Origin: Chiua virens
Lineage: Eukaryota > Basidiomycota > Agaricomycetes > Boletales > Boletaceae
Direction of reading: 5' to 3'
DNA length: 64,000 bases
NCBI GenBank assembly: GCA_019787685.1
Contig: JAHNUO010000001.1
Coordinates: 2,666,001 to 2,730,000 of the forward strand
Position numbers and translations under genes: made by a program. The notes under the pieces were generated by a model. That model was given only the letters and a program-made list of their open reading frames with translations, did not search any database and was not told the origin of the DNA. Each line of letters starts with the position of its first letter. Position 1 is the first letter of the stretch. Below are positions 59,651-64,000 of the stretch, piece after piece.

Positions 59651-60808
59651 GCTTGGAGCGATCATACATCCGATCATGTTGAACTATTTGTTTAACCGGG
59701 GTGTAGGTTTTGCCAATGGTGTGCGGATAAGCGCTGCCTTTGTCAGTGTCCTACTTCTTATTGCTTGTTCCCTTATACGCACACGATTGGAACCGCCTCA
59801 ACATACAATCAACTACTTGTCCGTCGGAAGGGATATCATCCACGATTCGTCCTTTTGTCTTATGGGCATCGGGTAAGATTTGGTCTGCGTCTCACGGACA
59901 CCCCATAATACGTTACTAATTGTATCCAATATGGTAGATTGCTTTGCTTCCAAATCGGATTCTATTTCCCGCTTTTTTACTTGCAGTTGAATTCCGTTAA
60001 GCATGGTAATTCAGAAACGTTCTCATTTTACTCTGTCTGTAATGCATCGCCATCTCTCCATTAGATACTGATGCTCTTTCCTGCCCAGTTGGTCCTCCTG
60101 AATGGGGGAGCCTTTATAGGAAGACTGTCAGCAGGATTCATCGCACCTCGCGTCGGCGTACCGAGACTAATCATCATAACAACTACCGCATGCAGCATTC
60201 TCATTTTTGGCATGATTGGTTTGAGCAACGTCCCTACGGTGGTCGTCCTCGGGGCAATTTTTGGCTACTTTTCTGGAATTTGTCAGTTTCGCTTTCCTCG
60301 TGTTGCAGACTGATGAATATCTGCTCCCAGACATCGCATTGCTGGCACCCCTGATGTCCCACCTCACTTATGATTTCTCGGAACTCGGGTACGTATATCT
60401 TGCATCGGACACCATTGCCGCTGTCAAGGGCGCAATATCGAATACTACTTATTTCCTTGATCATTAGTGCCCGCATGGGAATCGGGATGACATTCGCCGG
60501 CATCGGCAGTCTTCTTGGTGAGTCTCTCTCTCGAAACTAAGTTGAGTCGTTGCCTGAGTCCTCGCTCCAACGTTAGGCGGTCCTGTCGCTGGCACCCTGC
60601 TAACTTTCCAATACAAGTGGTGGCGACCCGCGTTGTACAGTGGGGTACATTCATCATCCAATGGTCGCTTGCATAGATCAAACACGCTGACCCGTCTCGA
60701 CAGATTTTTTCCCTCGTAGGGTCTGCATTGTTGCTGATGATGCAGCTCGTGTTGACACGCCGCCGGAAACGTTCGGCAAAGAAAAATATGGCTGAAAGTG
60801 AAGCATGA
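59651..60808 (+). pseudogene. MFS transporter copy B, 3' half
   Basis: It starts with the duplicated GCTTGGA and continues AIIHPIMLNYLFNRGVGFAN, then CFQIGFYFPLFYLQLNSVKH, GGAFIGRLSAGFIAPRVGV, TTTACSILIFGMIGLSNVPT and FGYFSGICQF. A small C-terminal exon ends ESEA before TGA at 60806. Introns match those of copy A in position. Without the first half it cannot make a whole carrier. The reading frame itself looks preserved, which argues that the insertion is recent relative to decay. Confidence 0.88.
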
Positions 60809-61266
60809 TATAAATGAACCCAAAGCGCATGTACTAGTAATGAGAGGGGATTATACCATTCGACCACGATCGGCCCCATCCGATAACATAGAAGCAGTCA
60901 CACAGTAAATGTATATATTCCTCGATGTATGTACTGGTGATTAACATGCATAGGTTTCGGTGACGACTGTCATGATCACCTTCAGCCACCTTCCCTGGGC
61001 GAATCAAACTTGCGGTACCAATTAGCAGCCAATCCGAGGTGCAGATAGGATGCAAAGGCGTAGGAATCGATCGAATGGTGCCAAGTCACTTGAGGAACTT
61101 GGAGGCCCACGGAGATCATATGAAGCTTTCAAGCTACATAGTCTGGCGTACTATCCAAAGTACTATTATTAGACAGATATAACATCATATAAGTTTCGCA
61201 AATCCTGTCCATCAAACCTATCACTTTCAAGTCATTCCTTGGACCCCGTTTATCAAGTTTCGCCAA
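60809..61266. other. Convergent 3' flanks
   Basis: This 458-bp stretch between MFS copy B and the oxygenase gene, which converge here, has no recognised feature beyond A/T-rich words suited to 3' processing. Confidence 0.35.
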
Positions 61267-62773
61267 TCAATCGTATCTACCTCGTCCATCAATAGTAAAA
61301 TTGCTTCCCACCTTCCTTAACAGAAAATCACCATATACGACTGGCTTATAAACGTCGTGCGGTGTGTCGTCTTTCTTCACCATCGCACGTATTAAAGAAG
61401 GCAATGGCGTGATCTCCGCCGTAAAGTTTGGCTCGAAGAAGAATGGAATCCTTCGCAAGGTTAGTGTTGCTTAGTGTAGCAGGAATTGAACCTACGAGAC
61501 GCTTTGAAGAAATCAATACCGACATCATCGTCACTTAAATGTGGGTACATACCGATAACTTGTTCCTCTATGAATTACCCGGTGCAACGTACTTTTGTAC
61601 AGGCCATTTGTCCATATCTCCCACACTCGAGTCGCATATAAGTCTCCCATCCATCTTCCTCTGATCTACAGGAGAACTCACTTTCGCCGATGTTGCAGAC
61701 GAGACAACCCGGGATTGGATCCGCGTTGATCCAAAATCCATCTTCACCCCCATGTTCATTGGGAAGTCCGTCAACGGTCTCCGGAACGTGTCCACGCTTG
61801 CGCAAGAGCACTTGCAACGCCGACTTCGTGGGATCCGTACAAAGAAGACTGTGATCATCTCGTCAGAGGCATGTCTTTCTTTTATAATGATTCAAGGTTG
61901 CTACGTTAGGCATCCGTAGTCCCTGCAGATCGATTAGTGTATTTCTAGGTTCACTCCAGAGTCCATCAACATACTTGTGTGCTCCACAAGAAAAACCGTC
62001 GTGATCGTCGGGAAGCGGCGGGTAACCTGCAAAGTCAAAATCATCCTGCACTGCATGGAGTCTCGGACATGACTTGGGAACGAACCAATGATGCGCATAT
62101 ACCAGAAACTATCGTCGACTTGAGCCCGAAGTTCGTGCCACTCCTCCGTGTTCATCCCTAGACCGTATGCCATTCTAACGACCGACTCAGCTTAGTCACG
62201 ATGCACTTTGTGCAACGGATACATACGCTTCCATCAAAACCATCCCAAGTTTCTTCATTTTTTCAATCCATTTCTCGTATTTGACCTGGAATTCTGCGAC
62301 GGTTGGCCACTGGTTTTCACCTCCAAGCGGTCGCGACTTGTCAGGGTTCTCGATAGGCCTGTAAATGTCGATAGCTTCGTGATTATCCGCTTTCCCGTTC
62401 GTAACGTTTTCTTGAGTCTCTGGTATCCTACCAGTGTCATCGCACGATCGGTGAATCAGTGAACGGGAGGGTTGAGTATTAATGTTGACGCACCTCGTGC
62501 AAAGTCCTGGTTCTTCAACGAGATCTTGTCCTTCTCAGCTTGAGGGAGAGCAAAGAACTCTCGGGCTAGCCGTGCAAGCACTTCCGGTTCGTCAGGCTCG
62601 ACGCAGCGAGAGATGTCCAGATAAAAGAACCCATATTCTACACAGGCTGTGTGGAGGGCCTTGGATACTGCCTCTCGTTCCGCGTTATCGGCAGATCCAG
62701 TGTCCCAGTATGGTGCGATATTGATGATGGGCAGCTGGAATCCACGTTGAGCATCGTCCATGATCGTAGTCAT
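61267..62773 (-). CDS. 2OG-Fe(II) oxygenase, isopenicillin-N-synthase-like
   Basis: The ATG at 62773 opens MTTIMDDAQRGFQLPIINIA (DIOX_N type), with ACVEYGFFYLDIS and LAREFFALPQAEKDKISL. Later exons give ENVTNGKADNHEAIDIYRPI, LRMAYGLGMNTEEWHELRAQ, YPPLPDDHDGFSCGAHK joined across an intron to DYGCLTLLC (the His-x-Asp iron pair), LQVLLRKRG, FWINADPIPGCLVCNIGEM, WTNGLYKSTLHRVIHRGT (distal iron His) and IPFFFEPNFTAEITPLP. Near 62410 the family block GYQRL lies in one frame and ENVTNGK in another. Either a missing base or an acceptor 9 bases further on would explain it. Substrate unknown; related enzymes modify diverse small molecules. Confidence 0.85.
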
Positions 62774-64000
62774 GGCTTGGCTTGGTGGGAATTCAATCCG
62801 ACTCTGACGCTCGGAGCGTGTTGACAAAATAAGATAAGATTGCCGTGCTGGTTCCAGATTTCTTGCTCGTGCACCAATTTACCATGGTCTCCATCCCACA
62901 TACACCGCCTCGCCCTTGATCACAACCAAGTGTATTCCCATATGATTCAAGGAACTCGTTACTCGGAGGAAGTCTGCAAAAAGCACTAAGTGTGCGAGAA
63001 GGGATGCAGAGTAGCTTATTAGATGACAGCTACTGAATTTATGCTGAATGAACGCTACTCGTAACGATCAGGTCGGACTAGACCACAACTTCTCAACACT
63101 AGTGGGGATGCGACAAAGGACAAGACGCGTGAAACTCACGAACGTTGCATGTGGGGCAGTTGAGAGGATATACCAAATCGCAAAGGCAACGGCAACCAGC
63201 AGTACGACCTTTGAGGGTGTACGTCTTCAAAGGTTTCCAAGATACAGGATTACACGCTTCAACGTGCCATTTATGATTGGTTATTAACCATGGATGAAAA
63301 GAGGTCATCCTGATGTATGTGATGTATGTGAACGTAGCATCTCACTGTTAAAATGGAGATGGACATTGCTTTGTTATTTGCAGAGAACGGTATGCTGTCA
63401 CTTGCAAAGCTTGAGAGTTCATCAGAGTGAGTTGTTTGTCCCAACACCATGCGACGTACCTGTTTGTTCAGATCCCTGAGAAGTCAAAAAAAGACACGGG
63501 AATCGCGAACGGAATCTTGTTAATAGTCGACTATATGCATGACCTCTGTGGACGCGTAATAATATAGTACGCAACGAAGCCGGGCAACGAGGATGTTGTG
63601 ATCGGGTGCAAGCTGCAGCAGCAGTCTGGTCTGTCTGAAACCTAAACGTACTCAGGTAATCGGGATCTTCCGATGCCTATAACAGTCTACTACGCGACTT
63701 CAATGGACCACTTCCACTCAGCCTCGGCCTGGGCTCACCCAGGGTATTAATCGTTGCTAATAATTTCACAGTAAAAGTCAGTGCTAAAGACACATGGACC
63801 TACCACGGGAACCCGGTGTCAACTGGTGTGGCTTGTAGTGGCGGCCGCCCAAGGCAGGACTAACACGCCTTGCATTAATCCCCGTTATCGATGTCCTCCG
63901 TCATCGACATAGCTATCAATGAGTCTATGTGGTTCGTCTTCTCCATGTACTACAGAAGCCCCGCCATGCGTTGAAACCCACCCTTTAAAGCCTAGTGGGC
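62774..64000. other. Terminal spacer, no gene recognised
   Basis: The last 1.2 kb includes the oxygenase promoter side. No coding similarity, RNA gene or repeat was recognised. A gene may begin beyond the window. Confidence 0.35.

Noticed and set aside
61470..61560. A tRNA-like T arm (GTAGGTTCAATTCCTGC) on the minus strand
   Set aside because: No matching acceptor, D arm or anticodon arm was found, and the bases lie in or beside an intron of the oxygenase gene.
61267..62773. 2OG-Fe(II) oxygenase as a TET/JBP-type transposon cargo
   Set aside because: It lies outside the element ends, and its DIOX_N start and IPFFFEPNF block place it with isopenicillin-N-synthase-like enzymes.

Overview
The window is nuclear DNA of a basidiomycete fungus, most likely a mushroom-forming Agaricomycete. 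Genes are densely split by 45-65 bp introns. Housekeeping proteins read as fungal (Nop2, eIF2B epsilon, Pmp3, Yos9, Sso-type syntaxin, Prp28). One large mobile element carries a KDZ transposase with a CxC2 cysteine cluster, a class abundant in Agaricomycetes. The species cannot be named from the sequence.

Layout. 0-11.3 kb: FUN14-family protein, an uncharacterised tryptophan-rich protein, the rRNA methyltransferase Nop2, an Ala/Glu/Pro-rich protein, eIF2B epsilon, and a tiny six-exon pmp3 gene that includes a 5-nt microexon. 11.4-16.3 kb: three enzymes of the kynurenine (de novo NAD) pathway side by side: formamidase, kynureninase and kynurenine 3-monooxygenase. The last two are divergent over a 92-bp spacer. 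16.7-19.7 kb: an AT-hook protein and a Yos9/OS-9 lectin, also divergent. 19.7-24.1 kb: no recognisable gene. 24.1-30.0 kb: plasma-membrane syntaxin, a decayed ubiquitin-like gene, a decayed syntaxin fragment, and an apparently intact monocarboxylate-type MFS transporter (copy A). 31.1-41.4 kb: argininosuccinate lyase, a Hal4/Sat4-type kinase, the DEAD-box splicing factor Prp28 and an EF-hand-like protein. 42.6-43.7 kb: a relic of a third MFS copy.

44.7-60.8 kb is the most striking part. MFS copy B is cut in two by a ~14.05 kb insertion (45603-59650) flanked by a 7-bp direct repeat, GCTTGGA. The insert holds a CxC2-KDZ transposase, at least two cargo genes of families typical of Agaricomycetes, and arrays rich in the 12-bp palindrome GTCTTGCAAGAC near both ends. 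The core word TTGCAA also recurs inside the coding repeats of one cargo gene. A 2OG-Fe(II) oxygenase gene follows at 61.3-62.8 kb. The last 1.2 kb shows no recognisable gene.

Several conserved genes (eIF2B epsilon, kynurenine formamidase, kynureninase, argininosuccinate lyase) show apparent single-base frame breaks. Because essential genes are hit, consensus indels are the likeliest cause. Five GC-AG introns could be placed with confidence. Exon boundaries were assigned by hand from splice signals, frame and remembered family conservation, so individual boundaries may be off by a few bases.
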